NCBI GenBank assembly: GCA_023091665.1
Contig: JALJCQ010000014.1
Location: forward strand, 1,798,001 to 1,862,000
DNA from: Pythium myriotylum
Lineage: Eukaryota > Oomycota > Peronosporomycetes > Pythiales > Pythiaceae
Reading direction: 5' to 3'
DNA length: 64,000 nt
In this document: positions 11,846 to 20,852 of the stretch, one piece after another
How positions within the stretch are numbered: the first letter of the stretch is position 1
Layout of the letters: the number at the start of each line of letters is the position of its first letter
Program-made: the position numbers and the translations under genes
The notes under the pieces: generated by a model
What the model saw: the letters and a program-made list of their open reading frames with translations, nothing else
Databases searched by the model: none
What the model was told of the DNA's origin: nothing

Positions 11846-12619
11846 ATGGCCAAGAAGAGCCGAGTGGCGGGCACGAGTGGTTCCAGCGACCAGCCGCGCG
11901 CGCGGATCGCGCAGGAGTACGACCGCCTGATCAGCCAGTTCGGCGAAGATCCGTTCCTGCCGGCCGCGGTCTGCCAGCGCACGGAGGGCCTGACCAAGGT
12001 GCTCGATGAGGCCGCCGCCGCGTCGCCGAAAAGCCGCCATGAGCTGCTCAAGGAAGTGACCCAGAGAAGCCTCCACTGTGCCCAACTCATCGAAAAGGCC
12101 CTCGCTGCAGCCGAGCAGTTCAAGCGATCGGACGAGAAGATTGCCGAAGCTTACCGACGACACGAATCCGGAATCGTTGGTGAGGACTCGGACAAGGACG
12201 AGGAAATGGAGGCGTCAGATGACGAAGACGACGGTGGCGCGTCCGCTGTTCTGCTGAGAGATCTGATCACAGCAAGCGAGGATATGAAGCAGGCGCAAAG
12301 AAACCTCGCCAGGGTTGGCGTCGTGACGAAGTCAACCAAAGCGAGTCGTGACTTGCTCTCATCGTCAGAAACACTACTGCAAGCTTCAGTGGTCGATGAG
12401 ACTCCAAGCACAATCGTTAGTGACGAATTTCGCGACTTGTATATGGAAGAGTTCACGACTGCTTTCGGCGACGAGCTCGACCAGTTCCGACAAGAAGATC
12501 GCTTCGAGAGCAAGGATGTGACATATTTAATCTCCGCCATTCAGTCCGGCGCCGACATTTTTACGCCTCTCCAGAAGAAATTGTTTGTAGAGTCTGCACA
12601 GGCGGGAAAGAGCAAATAG
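11846..12619 (+). CDS. Probable Rsa3-domain ribosome-assembly protein
   Basis: A single exon of 257 residues. The N-terminal half is helical and charged, with an acidic stretch (about 110-128). The C-terminal block (about 193-250) resembles the ribosome-assembly protein 3 domain: a D-E-F-R-D-L-Y-M-E-E-F start, F-G-D-E-L-D, then a helix with L-I-S-A-I-Q-S-G and F-T-P-L-Q-K-K. Rsa3 acts in early nucleolar assembly of the 60S subunit. The match is from motif memory only, so the assignment is moderate. An unrelated coiled-coil nucleolar protein is the main alternative. It shares a short divergent promoter of about 160 bp with the patatin gene. Confidence 0.6.
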   Translation: MAKKSRVAGTSGSSDQPRARIAQEYDRLISQFGEDPFLPAAVCQRTEGLTKVLDEAAAASPKSRHELLKEVTQRSLHCAQLIEKALAAAEQFKRSDEKIAEAYRRHESGIVGEDSDKDEEMEASDDEDDGGASAVLLRDLITASEDMKQAQRNLARVGVVTKSTKASRDLLSSSETLLQASVVDETPSTIVSDEFRDLYMEEFTTAFGDELDQFRQEDRFESKDVTYLISAIQSGADIFTPLQKKLFVESAQAGKSK

Positions 12620-12727
12620 ACGTGCAATAGAGAGAAGCGGATGTAATTCTATCGGGTTGTGTTCGGAGAATGATCACAGAAGTACACATTAACGAACTGG
12701 AGCGAGATGATGGAGCTACGGTCCGGA

Positions 12728-14020
12728 TCACTTCTTCACGCTTGTCTCAGTGACGCGAGCTTTTCCGACAACCCGGTAGTAACGCTCCAGGGGCCTCTCC
12801 TGAAGCTGTCTACTTTGCGCTGATCGTTTCTGTCGGCGAGTTCTGCCACCACTATGCTGCTCGCCAAAAAAGTCCATGATCCACGCTAACACGCCATCCT
12901 TGCCACGATTCAACACCTCGAAACCTGGGCGGAAGAGGGGGTCAACATGCAGCTTGGTCACGTCGGAAGTCTCGTCGACATTGGGAGGTTCTGTCGTTCT
13001 TCGGCGCTTCGTATTTTCGTTTTGCGTGGACGAGCGGCGATAGAAGTAGCAGGTATGACCCTCGCTGGAACCTGCCATGCTAGTTGCGACGCGACCGATG
13101 TTCTCTACGTCGAAGCCATAGATGTCGATCACTTTACGGGGGACATGGAAACTAACAAACCACTGGGTATTGCTTCCGTTGAAGATGCGCGCCATGTGAT
13201 GCATCACATCTGGAGGAAATCCGACATCAAAGCTGTAAACATGAGAAAAAGGGTCGAGTGACTTGGCGTCTGTGATGTCTCCAGCCGTGAAAATAGTGCG
13301 ATTGGCCTTGTTCTTGTTAATATCGAGCTGAAGCACACTTCTCAGGTTATGGAGCGACAGATGCCATCGAAGCTCTTCCAACTCAACACCGTACGAGACT
13401 TCAACCCCAGGGTCAATTGCAACGTGGACGTTGGGCTTGCCGAGTCCGGAACCAACATCGAGAAAGAGACTGGACTTGGACAGCTCGCAGTGCTCCTTCA
13501 TGTAGTCAACGACACGCTGGAACGAGTTCTGCGTGATCTCTCCGTATATGGCACCGCCTGCTGCGTTGCCACCGAGTGCCCCTGTCTGTTTTCGAATTGC
13601 GCGATACGCTTCAGAGACTTCCAACTCCAAAAAGCGATTGGCGACGTCCCTCTCCCGGGTGAGATCCATCGGCGTGGCCTTGCCCGGGGTACCGGGCCCG
13701 CTCAGCGACATGCGTGCACGCTTCTTGTTAGTGCTGAGGAAACAATTATCAAACGCCTTGACAGTGCTATTGCCGATGCTTTGGCGCTTGCGTTTGGCCG
13801 TGACAGGCTCCTGCAGCTCCTCGACGTCGATGATCTCGACAGGCGGAGGCGTGGCGCTATTATTACTGCTCGGGCTAGGCTTGGGCTGCCGGGGCCTGCG
13901 CACGGGGGTGCGAAAGGCGCCGTCGGTGACCGCCGCGGCCTCGCCGTGCTTCTTGAGCGCGCCGACCATCGGCATGGCACCTTCTGGCCGTTGATCAGAT
14001 TCGGGAGTGAGGAGGTCCAT
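12728..14020 (-). CDS. DOT1: DOT1-type histone H3 lysine-79 methyltransferase
   Basis: A single exon of 430 residues. The first 110 are basic and low-complexity with a likely nuclear signal (V-T-A-K-R-K-R). The catalytic domain (about 125-330) shows the DOT1 order: Y-G-E-I before the SAM site, the nucleotide-binding loop L-F-L-D-V-G-S-G-L-G-K, an acidic V-E-L-E-E contact, and a V-S-F-H-V-P-R strand. This fold methylates lysine 79 of H3 on nucleosomes without a SET domain. The C-terminal 90 residues are variable and basic. The expected N-P-P-F-like loop after motif IV reads S-F-D-V-G-F-P-P here, as in other stramenopile DOT1-like proteins I recall. Oomycetes carry several such genes, so this may be a paralogue with specialised targets. 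Confidence 0.85.
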   Translation of the reverse strand: MDLLTPESDQRPEGAMPMVGALKKHGEAAAVTDGAFRTPVRRPRQPKPSPSSNNSATPPPVEIIDVEELQEPVTAKRKRQSIGNSTVKAFDNCFLSTNKKRARMSLSGPGTPGKATPMDLTRERDVANRFLELEVSEAYRAIRKQTGALGGNAAGGAIYGEITQNSFQRVVDYMKEHCELSKSSLFLDVGSGLGKPNVHVAIDPGVEVSYGVELEELRWHLSLHNLRSVLQLDINKNKANRTIFTAGDITDAKSLDPFSHVYSFDVGFPPDVMHHMARIFNGSNTQWFVSFHVPRKVIDIYGFDVENIGRVATSMAGSSEGHTCYFYRRSSTQNENTKRRRTTEPPNVDETSDVTKLHVDPLFRPGFEVLNRGKDGVLAWIMDFFGEQHSGGRTRRQKRSAQSRQLQERPLERYYRVVGKARVTETSVKK

Positions 14021-14372
14021 CCCGGAATTTCAAACTTCCGAAAAAACCCACCGTGTTTTCGGGATTCATGCCACCGTGTTCTGCTCATGACCTATTCCAG
14101 GTGGGTTCACTTTCAAACCCATTTTCTGATCCGGGACCCGTTTGTGCCGGAGTGATTGTTGAAGTGGCATCTGTTTCGAGAGGGGCTTCTATTCGAGGCG
14201 AGCGAGTGGGTCGAAACGGCCCTCTCGTCACTCGACAACTGCCGCGTGAGTATGTATGTATAGCTAGCTGCGTGTGGGCGGAGCAGCGCGGTTTATTTAG
14301 CGCAGAGGGTGCTGACGCGATGTCTCCGCTCTGTGAGTCCCTTCCCAGCGCCGCGCACTCCAGACGCCCACG
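14021..14372. other. Divergent promoter region between DOT1 and F-box genes
   Basis: About 350 bp between two divergent starts. I see no coding signal. Near 14265-14300 the sequence includes a TATA-like TTTATTT string about 80 bp upstream of the F-box start. No repeat or RNA structure was evident. Confidence 0.35.
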
Positions 14373-14927
14373 ATGAAGGCCACTCCCTCGAACGCCACGT
14401 GCAACGCGCTCATCGTCCACCCGCTCTCCATGTTCTCGGCCGCGACACCCTCGTACGGCGCCGACTGGCGACTCGCGGCGTTCCTCTTCCAACGCCAGGA
14501 GATGCAGCACTTGCTTCAGCAGGAGCAAGAGCACCAGCAGCGAACTCTCGCCTCGGCGTCCCGCGAGCCACCGCGCAAAATGAGCTTACTTGACTGCGCC
14601 TGCGAGGAGAACTTGAAGTCGATCCTCGGCTACCTCGACGGTGTCTCGCTTTGCGCGGCACGGAGGGTGTCGCGCCAGTTTCATGAGCTCAGCAACAATG
14701 AACAGTACTGGTACAACTTGTGCATCGCTGAATGGGCGATCTCGCCGGATCAATTGCGCCAGCGCCCAGAATCGTACCAGGCACTTTACAAATTCGCCTG
14801 CCAATCACTCCAGAAATTAATTCGCGAATTCTTCCAAGAGCAATGTCTCACTTCAATGCAGACGTCGTTCCGTATCCCGAGAGATACTGCGCTGACCATT
14901 GCACGCCGCTCGTTCGTGCCCTACTGA
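14373..14927 (+). CDS. F-box protein
   Basis: A single exon of 184 residues. A Gln-rich N-terminal helix (about 38-57) precedes an F-box-like segment (about 70-115): L-L-D-C-A-C-E-E-N-L-K-S-I-L-G-Y-L-D then C-A-A-R-R-V-S-R-Q-F, W-Y-N-L-C. F-box proteins bind Skp1 in SCF ubiquitin ligases. No substrate-binding repeat follows the box, only a short helical tail ending at TGA 14925-14927, so the partner is unknown. The start at 14373 gives the longest frame; a later methionine at 14580 would still keep the box. Confidence 0.7.
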   Translation: MKATPSNATCNALIVHPLSMFSAATPSYGADWRLAAFLFQRQEMQHLLQQEQEHQQRTLASASREPPRKMSLLDCACEENLKSILGYLDGVSLCAARRVSRQFHELSNNEQYWYNLCIAEWAISPDQLRQRPESYQALYKFACQSLQKLIREFFQEQCLTSMQTSFRIPRDTALTIARRSFVPY

Positions 14928-15028
14928 GTTGCAACTCAATGCTTTCGTGCTGCTGTTTCTACTCATTAGAAAGTTGACAGCCACGCAAACAAATTGAATG
15001 CATATCTTTTGTTCAGCCCTTGAGTTGT

Positions 15029-17287
15029 TCACTGTAGTTGATTGTAGAGTTTGGCTTCGTCTTCCTCGGAACTTACCGCAATTTCTTCCAAGTCTCCGGA
15101 CACAATGAAGTGTTGGAGAATAGCGCCAAACTCAGCATCGCGCACATCTTTCTCACACCCATGCGACGAGTCAATGACTTCACCAGCAGAATGCATCCAC
15201 TCTACATTTTCGCTGGTCTTCTTACGCCGCCTCTTGCGTACAGGTAGTCCGCCGAGGTTCTTGGTCTTGTTGGCCGAGTTTGGAGGGAGTAGCCCCAGCT
15301 TCACCTCACGGTACAACTCTGCAATATACTCGACTGCATGGGGTACTTCGACAAACGAGTCAATGGGTGGGTGGCCAGAGGTGTTTGATTGATTACCCTG
15401 ACGAATGGTATCGACGAGGGAGCATAGAGCAAAGTAAGCTGCATTTGATGCCGCATTCTTCAGATGAACTGATCCAGATTGCTGATCAGCAATACTACGA
15501 AGTTTTCTTTCAAGTACCTCAAGTTGGTGTTCGTATTGTTCCCGTAGTGCTGCCTCGCGTTCCTCATACATTATTTTGACTTCAGCAAATACTTGTGAAA
15601 GAAGCGTCTCCTCTCGCTGTCTTCGCGCAGCTTCTGCCTTCAATTTATTTTGATTGAGATCCACGCGACGGCACTGCGCCGCAAACTTGAGCGTCGAAAG
15701 CGTCTCTGCAAGATTTGCAGGCTGATCATCTATTGTTGCAATCAATACAAGACTGCCGTTTCCGTTCATTAGTCGAGATTGAAGCAACTTGGTGAGCTGG
15801 GAATCGCGGAAGCGAATATGCTTGCTTCCCGAAATTCTCGTTGGCGATCGCAGTTTCTTTGTCAGCGCGGGCCAACGAGATCGGCTACGACGCTTCTCTT
15901 GGCTCGCAAGGGCTGCAATGACGCTCCCTAGCGCACTGAGCGACCGGTTGATGAACTTCGCCTCTCGGATTCGAAGCTCCTGTCGTTTTCGGGTCGTGTG
16001 GAGGAAGTGAAGAGCACCCTCAACACGCTCCGACCCCGCGAGATCGACAAACGAAACAGTGCACGGTTGATCAGAAAATGCACCATACTCACTACTAATT
16101 CGCTTCCGTCGAATATATATGGACAAGAGCGTGTGACTCCTTGACGATGTCTTGTTGCGGGCAGTGGCCGCTAAAACGCGATTATGTGTAGCGAGCTCAA
16201 GTAGCGTGCGTGCATCGTTGACTTGCTCGATCGGGATTTCACTTAGTCCTTCTACATAGAAGACGTTTGTGGAAGGATCTAGACGCACTTGGAGATTGTT
16301 CGTTCCATGCGAAGCTTGCCGTCGGTCATCTTGCTGCCGGACGGTTTGGCTGCTCCTACCTGGAGGAGTCAACAAGTCTTGGATACTCTCGAGGTAGATT
16401 TGAAGGAAAGACATCGATACTTCAAGTTTTATCCCGCGTCGTTTACTCTCCAAGCTACCGTTAAAGTCATTGATTCGGGAGAGAATATCAACCATTGCCC
16501 GTGGAATGATTCCGTATTCTCTGTCGTCTTTTGTTGCGGAGTGCGGTTGAAGACCCATGGTGTACGTCTTTCCGGTCCCTGTTTGGCCGTACGCAACAAA
16601 AGTCGCGTGAGCTCCAGCATGACTCGAGGCAATTCCAGCGGGAGCTGCATCCTCAACCGTAGCGTTGAGAACTCGTTGAATATCATTGTGAGCAGCTGCA
16701 GAGTAGACATCACTTTGAGACGTCCATGGAGGGAACACACAGTCAAACTCAAAACGGCGCCGAGGCCCATGTCCGCCGGAAGCAAGTACTTGCGAAGGCA
16801 GAGAGACTGCCGGGAGAGCTTTTGGAGTAGACTGCGCCGAATTGAAGCCTTCGACCTCATACTCTATGATGCCATCCGATGCTCGCTCATTGTCCTCCGT
16901 GTCACTCGTACTCTGAACGCTCGTGGTATCATTCCACACGACATTCATGTTATCGATATGTCTCCGACGGCATCTCACAACAACTTGAATCAGCTGAGAG
17001 TCTACGGGCGTAACAGAGGAGCAAGGGGAGTCCAGCAGTGAGGCCATCTTCCGATCGATAAGGTGTGAGAGATCCGGGGGACTTTTGAGCAGCTTCGTGG
17101 TCTGGTCAGAGTTCTCCCTTTGTTTAGGAGAAAACTTGCTGCCCTTGAGACTGTGGCTTCGTGTCTTCGTTTTAGGAGTCGTGGGATTGACGCACTCGCC
17201 TTTTTTGCTGCTTTCGTTCGACATCAGCAAACAAGACGACTGGGAAGTTAGCCTCCCATTATTGGTATGCAGTGGATTCGTGGTCAT
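15029..17287 (-). CDS. Kinesin motor protein
   Basis: A single exon of 752 residues from ATG 17287. A basic, low-complexity leader of about 110 residues precedes the motor (about 107-550). ATPase motifs are intact: P-loop G-Q-T-G-T-G-K-T-Y-T-M, switch I N-K-T-S-S-R-S-H, switch II V-D-L-A-G-S-E-R, then N-R-S-L-S-A-L-G and the L-x-x-S-L-x-G-N-x x-type helix after R-D-S-Q-L-T-K-L-L-Q. The neck is followed by a coiled coil (about 555-620) and a short tail ending in an acidic stretch. The motor is N-terminal, so plus-end movement is expected. There is an expansion near S-R-S-R-W-P-A-L before the last motor helix. The subfamily is unclear; it may be an ungrouped stramenopile kinesin. Confidence 0.9.
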   Translation of the reverse strand: MTTNPLHTNNGRLTSQSSCLLMSNESSKKGECVNPTTPKTKTRSHSLKGSKFSPKQRENSDQTTKLLKSPPDLSHLIDRKMASLLDSPCSSVTPVDSQLIQVVVRCRRRHIDNMNVVWNDTTSVQSTSDTEDNERASDGIIEYEVEGFNSAQSTPKALPAVSLPSQVLASGGHGPRRRFEFDCVFPPWTSQSDVYSAAAHNDIQRVLNATVEDAAPAGIASSHAGAHATFVAYGQTGTGKTYTMGLQPHSATKDDREYGIIPRAMVDILSRINDFNGSLESKRRGIKLEVSMSFLQIYLESIQDLLTPPGRSSQTVRQQDDRRQASHGTNNLQVRLDPSTNVFYVEGLSEIPIEQVNDARTLLELATHNRVLAATARNKTSSRSHTLLSIYIRRKRISSEYGAFSDQPCTVSFVDLAGSERVEGALHFLHTTRKRQELRIREAKFINRSLSALGSVIAALASQEKRRSRSRWPALTKKLRSPTRISGSKHIRFRDSQLTKLLQSRLMNGNGSLVLIATIDDQPANLAETLSTLKFAAQCRRVDLNQNKLKAEAARRQREETLLSQVFAEVKIMYEEREAALREQYEHQLEVLERKLRSIADQQSGSVHLKNAASNAAYFALCSLVDTIRQGNQSNTSGHPPIDSFVEVPHAVEYIAELYREVKLGLLPPNSANKTKNLGGLPVRKRRRKKTSENVEWMHSAGEVIDSSHGCEKDVRDAEFGAILQHFIVSGDLEEIAVSSEEDEAKLYNQLQ

Positions 17288-17489
17288 TAAATCGATCAAT
17301 AATCAAGGCGGTGACGAAACGACGCGACTGCTCAGGCAGAGATGATGAAAAGGATCCTTGCAGGCTAATGAAGGTCTCGCTTGTCTAGCGCTTATCCTAC
17401 GGTTTACATCATTGGTGTGGCAATGTACCGACTTCAACTACTGGGGCATTGCAAAGACTTTGTAGAGCAGATTGGTCGACTTCCTCAAC

Positions 17490-18278
17490 TTACGCCGAAG
17501 TGAAATCACCCCAGTCGTCATCTTCATCCACAGTGCTCGGCTTCATCGTTTGAGCTGTCTTGTTTGAAGGGGATGCGAGCGCCACAGGGTCGGCTGGCGG
17601 AGGAGGAATCAATGGTATCTTCGGTGGAGATACCGCGCTGCGCTGCGTTCCTTCCGGTCCTTCAGAGCTCGTACGACGGCGAGACTGTGAGGAGTCCGCC
17701 CCACTGTTCATTTTCAGATTTATCCGAATTGTGGATCCCTTTGGAATGCTCAGGTCCTGGGATCGCGGCGACGTCGCGGCGCTCTCAGTGGATGCTTCAG
17801 CAGCGGACTGGGCTGCAAGTGCCGCAACTTCCATCTGGCGGTGCACGTACTTCACATAGTCTTGAAGCGCCGCCTTAAAGTTGAAAGCACTTGGTCTCTC
17901 TGGGAAGCCAATGCCCAAATACGCGCGTCGTTTTGTTGCCTCGTCTTCAACGCGAACCATAAAATACCTTGAAGAATCCGCGCATTCCTGGACGTAGAGC
18001 TCCAGAGTCAGCTCCCTCGAGATTTCAACAGGGCACTGAGCAAAGAGCGTGCGCTCTTTGTGCGCTCCGTCGGCGTCCTGGTCCTTCGGGGGTTCATACA
18101 TTCGAATCCAGCACGAGTCGCCCTTCTGAATGACTTGTAAAGAGCCTGTGAGGAAAGGATGCTCTGGGTCCCACGCGTCAGCGCGCGGAGTCAGCGTGCT
18201 CACGTGGGCAGCCGGCACGTGGTAGAACCACACGCGGGGCTCGTGGAATAGTGTCTGCTCCAGCACGATCTCGTCCAT
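17490..18278 (-). CDS. NECAP: NECAP-family clathrin adaptor-associated protein
   Basis: 262 residues from ATG 18278; an in-frame extension upstream to 18356 looks like leader. The N-terminal 165 residues match the NECAP PH-like domain: E-Q-T-L-F start, V-W-F-Y-H-V-P, a tryptophan near D-A-W-D, F-A-Q-C-P-V, D-S-S-R-Y-F-M-V-R-V-E-D, and A-Y-L-G-I-G-F-P-E-R-x-x-A-F-N-F. A Ser/Pro-rich tail ends in D-D-D-W-G-D-F, the W-x-x-F-type motif that binds AP-2 and AP-1 ear domains. The I-R-I-N-L-K segment (about 205) is also conserved in the family. It acts in clathrin-mediated endocytosis. It lies between kinesin and bystin genes on the same strand. Confidence 0.9.
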   Translation of the reverse strand: MDEIVLEQTLFHEPRVWFYHVPAAHVSTLTPRADAWDPEHPFLTGSLQVIQKGDSCWIRMYEPPKDQDADGAHKERTLFAQCPVEISRELTLELYVQECADSSRYFMVRVEDEATKRRAYLGIGFPERPSAFNFKAALQDYVKYVHRQMEVAALAAQSAAEASTESAATSPRSQDLSIPKGSTIRINLKMNSGADSSQSRRRTSSEGPEGTQRSAVSPPKIPLIPPPPADPVALASPSNKTAQTMKPSTVDEDDDWGDFTSA

Positions 18279-18399
18279 TATTGTCTGTAGCTCTTCGAGG
18301 GTTCTTCCGATTCTGCACAGAAAGATCAATACTCTGAACAAAGCGCGTTCTATCAAAATCTATATACATTTTGGGAGACAAAGAATGTGTGAAATGGGT

Positions 18400-19695
18400 T
18401 CACTCCATGAACAGCTCCCGTCGGATTTCCGGCGTGATCTGGTGATGGAAGTGCTGCTTCAAGAGCGCCTTCATGGCTTCCTTGTCGGCGCGGGAGATGT
18501 CGTTCTTGTATCGCTCGGCGAACGTCAGCAGCGACTGATGCCAAAGCACGGGCAACGTGCGGGTGTCTGCCGTGAAGCGTAGGAAGTGCTTGCTCAGCTC
18601 AGCGATCACTCGAGTGGGCAGGCTGTACTTCTTGTTGAGAAGAATGCGTATGAAAATACTGTTGCCGCCCGAGTACGGCATGGTCGCAAGCTTCATAAGC
18701 GTTGCAGCTGAGTGAATGGCCGGGACAGAGACCTTGGCAAGTACGCTACCAATAATCGCAGCCTCTCGTTGAGTGCAGTTCTGGCTTTCACAAAGTGGGA
18801 TGATGATACCCTTGAAAAACGCCTGAGGCTTGTACAAAGCTTTCTTTAAAGCCATGTACAAGTGAAAGTTGAGGCGCTTGTTGTCACGAATATCTTGGCG
18901 CACGTGTTCGAGAAGAAAGATGTTGAAGAAACGCTGGGCCATCTTCGGGTTCAAGTTCGAGGCGAAAAGGCGAGTGGCGGCCCACATTGCGTGTGGAGAC
19001 CACTTTTCGGGGTTCGTCAACCACAAAATGTCCTCCCAGTTGGTCAAGCTTGGGACAACCTTGAAAGCCTTCGGAAGCTTACCGGACGTGTACCGCTGCA
19101 AGAGCTTGCCAACTCCTGTATAGACTTCTACAATCTTTGGGTCGAACTGTTGACGCTGGGCAATGTCATCTCCATCGTCCATCTCGCCACGCTCGCGGGC
19201 TTCCTTCTCGTAAATCTTGTCCATGATGATATCTGCCAAGTTGCGGCGCTCAGCACCTCCCATCATGAAACTCGCGAGCACCTCTTCGTCTTCCTCGTCA
19301 ATTTCGATCTCTTCGACGTATCCGTCGTTGATACGTACGAGGTCTTCGCCTTCATAATCGCCGTCCTCCATGTCATCGTCCTCAAACTCCTCGTCGCTGC
19401 TCTCCTCGGCCTCAGCGCGCGCAAACTGAGCGGCCGCTCGACTAGCAGACGGTGAGGCCTTTTTGCTTTGACGCTCAGCAAGTTCTTGCTCCTCCGCTTG
19501 CTGCTGGCGCGCGAGCGCGAGCGTCTTGCGAGTCAGGTTCTCGGGCACGACTTCGGCGCCTTCGTCGTCGTCGTCGCTCATGTCGACGTCGCCATTCTTT
19601 TGGCTCTTCTTATCGTACCAGGGCTTCTGGTCGTACGCAAGTTGCTTCTCCAGCGGCGACGCACGCTTCGGCTTTCCCTTGGACGCCTTGGGCAT
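18400..19695 (-). CDS. BYSL: Bystin (Enp1) 40S ribosome biogenesis factor
   Basis: A single exon of 431 residues from ATG 19695. The leader is basic then acidic (D-D-D-D-E-G and E-E-S-S-D-E-E-F-E-D-D), typical of the family. The conserved bystin fold begins near residue 150 with I-M-D-K-I-Y-E-K and includes Y-R/T-S-G-K-L-P-K-A-F-K, the F-F-N-I-F-L-L-E-H-V-R-Q-D-I-R block, Q-A-F-F-K-G, and E-A-A-I-I-G-S-V-L. Bystin binds the pre-40S particle in nucleolus and cytoplasm and is essential for 20S pre-rRNA processing. Length matches eukaryotic bystins. Confidence 0.93.
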   Translation of the reverse strand: MPKASKGKPKRASPLEKQLAYDQKPWYDKKSQKNGDVDMSDDDDEGAEVVPENLTRKTLALARQQQAEEQELAERQSKKASPSASRAAAQFARAEAEESSDEEFEDDDMEDGDYEGEDLVRINDGYVEEIEIDEEDEEVLASFMMGGAERRNLADIIMDKIYEKEARERGEMDDGDDIAQRQQFDPKIVEVYTGVGKLLQRYTSGKLPKAFKVVPSLTNWEDILWLTNPEKWSPHAMWAATRLFASNLNPKMAQRFFNIFLLEHVRQDIRDNKRLNFHLYMALKKALYKPQAFFKGIIIPLCESQNCTQREAAIIGSVLAKVSVPAIHSAATLMKLATMPYSGGNSIFIRILLNKKYSLPTRVIAELSKHFLRFTADTRTLPVLWHQSLLTFAERYKNDISRADKEAMKALLKQHFHHQITPEIRRELFME

Positions 19696-19920
19696 CGTGC
19701 TCTCTCGATCTGGTCCTGGAGGTGGTGGCTGGGCACGGCTTTGGTCTTGGCAACCAACCAGTCCGTCAGGAGCTGCACGAGAGCAGAGTGATGGTGAATG
19801 CACACAATTATGTGGACCCCATTATAAGTGGCTTCTCGTAAGAAGAAACGGTAAATACCACACCCATCACCGATCTCGCACGTTGAAGCAGGACGAGATC
19901 GGCAGAAACAACGCGGGGGC

Positions 19921-20711
19921 ATGAGCGAGACCGCGTCGCAGATCTCGGCCGACGCGCCGGCGGACGACGACGGCGGCTACCGCGTGCGTGGGGCCGCGAG
20001 TGGGGGCGCGCAGTCGGGGCTGACCTGTGCTGTGGGACAGATGAGCGAACGAGCGCTGACGGACGTCGACGAGCTGCTGCGGCTGGATGCCGAGGACGAG
20101 AGTCTGCGTCGGTACAAGGAGACGCTGCTGGGCGCTGCAGCCCACGGAGATCTCGGTGGTGGGTGAGGAGGCGTGGACGCGATCCTCCGAGTGGATTGGT
20201 GACTGTGGCTTTCGGCTCGCAGACACGAATGACAAGCGCCGCGTAGTCGTGGAAGAGTTCAAGGTTGTGTTTGAGTATGGACGCCAGGAGATCACCTACC
20301 GCTTAGATACGGCCGAGGGCTTGAACCACATGCGCACGACGCCATTCATCATGAACGAGGGCGTCCGCTACAAGTTTGCGATCAAGTTCCGCGTGAACCA
20401 GGCTATAGTAAGCGGCCTTCGCTTCCGAAACAAAGTCAAGAAGACGGTCCTGTCCAATTCGGATGAGATCGTGCTTGGCTCCTACGCCCCTCGCTCGACC
20501 CCTTACGAGTTTGTATACCCTCGCCACGAATGGATGGACGCGCCGTCCGGATTGTTCTACCGCGGCAAGTACATGGCGCAGTTCCGCTTCGTTGACGACG
20601 ACCAGCAAGAACACCTCAAAGTCTTCTACACCTTTGGTGCGTGGGTTATTCTCGAGCAAGTTGGAATCGTTTCTGATGGAGATTGTGGCAATAGAGATCC
20701 GGAAAGCGTGA
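19921..20711 (+). CDS. Rho GDP-dissociation inhibitor (RhoGDI)
   Basis: Three exons: 19921-20158, 20223-20636, 20695-20711, 222 residues. Both introns (64 and 58 nt) are needed to join the frames: the first links G-D-L-G to D-T-N-D-K-R-R, the second replaces an unlikely tail with T-F-E-I-R-K-A-stop. The N-terminal arm holds the regulatory helix L-D-A-E-D-E-S-L-R-R-Y-K. The immunoglobulin-like domain has the family signatures Y-K-F-A-I-K-F-R-V-N, I-V-S-G-L-R, L-G-S-Y-A-P, E-W-M-D-A-P-S-G-L-F-Y-R-G-K-Y and H-L-K-V-F-Y. RhoGDI extracts prenylated Rho/Rac GTPases from membranes and keeps them inactive in the cytosol. Confidence 0.92.
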
Positions 20712-20852
20712 GATAAATGGACACCACTCGCAATCGCCAAGCGTGAAGGGTCACAGGATCCCACGGTTAACACCTAGCCTACTGAAATAGTCCATATGTT
20801 TCGTCTACGCCCTTTCACAAGCTCACCTGTTTGACTCGCGTGCGGTGGATGA

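Noticed and set aside
13349..14155. 268-codon plus-strand frame opposite DOT1
   Set aside because: Antisense to a well-supported methyltransferase. The composition is an artefact of the sense strand.
18862..19455. 197-codon plus-strand frame opposite bystin
   Set aside because: Shadow of the bystin gene. No motif.
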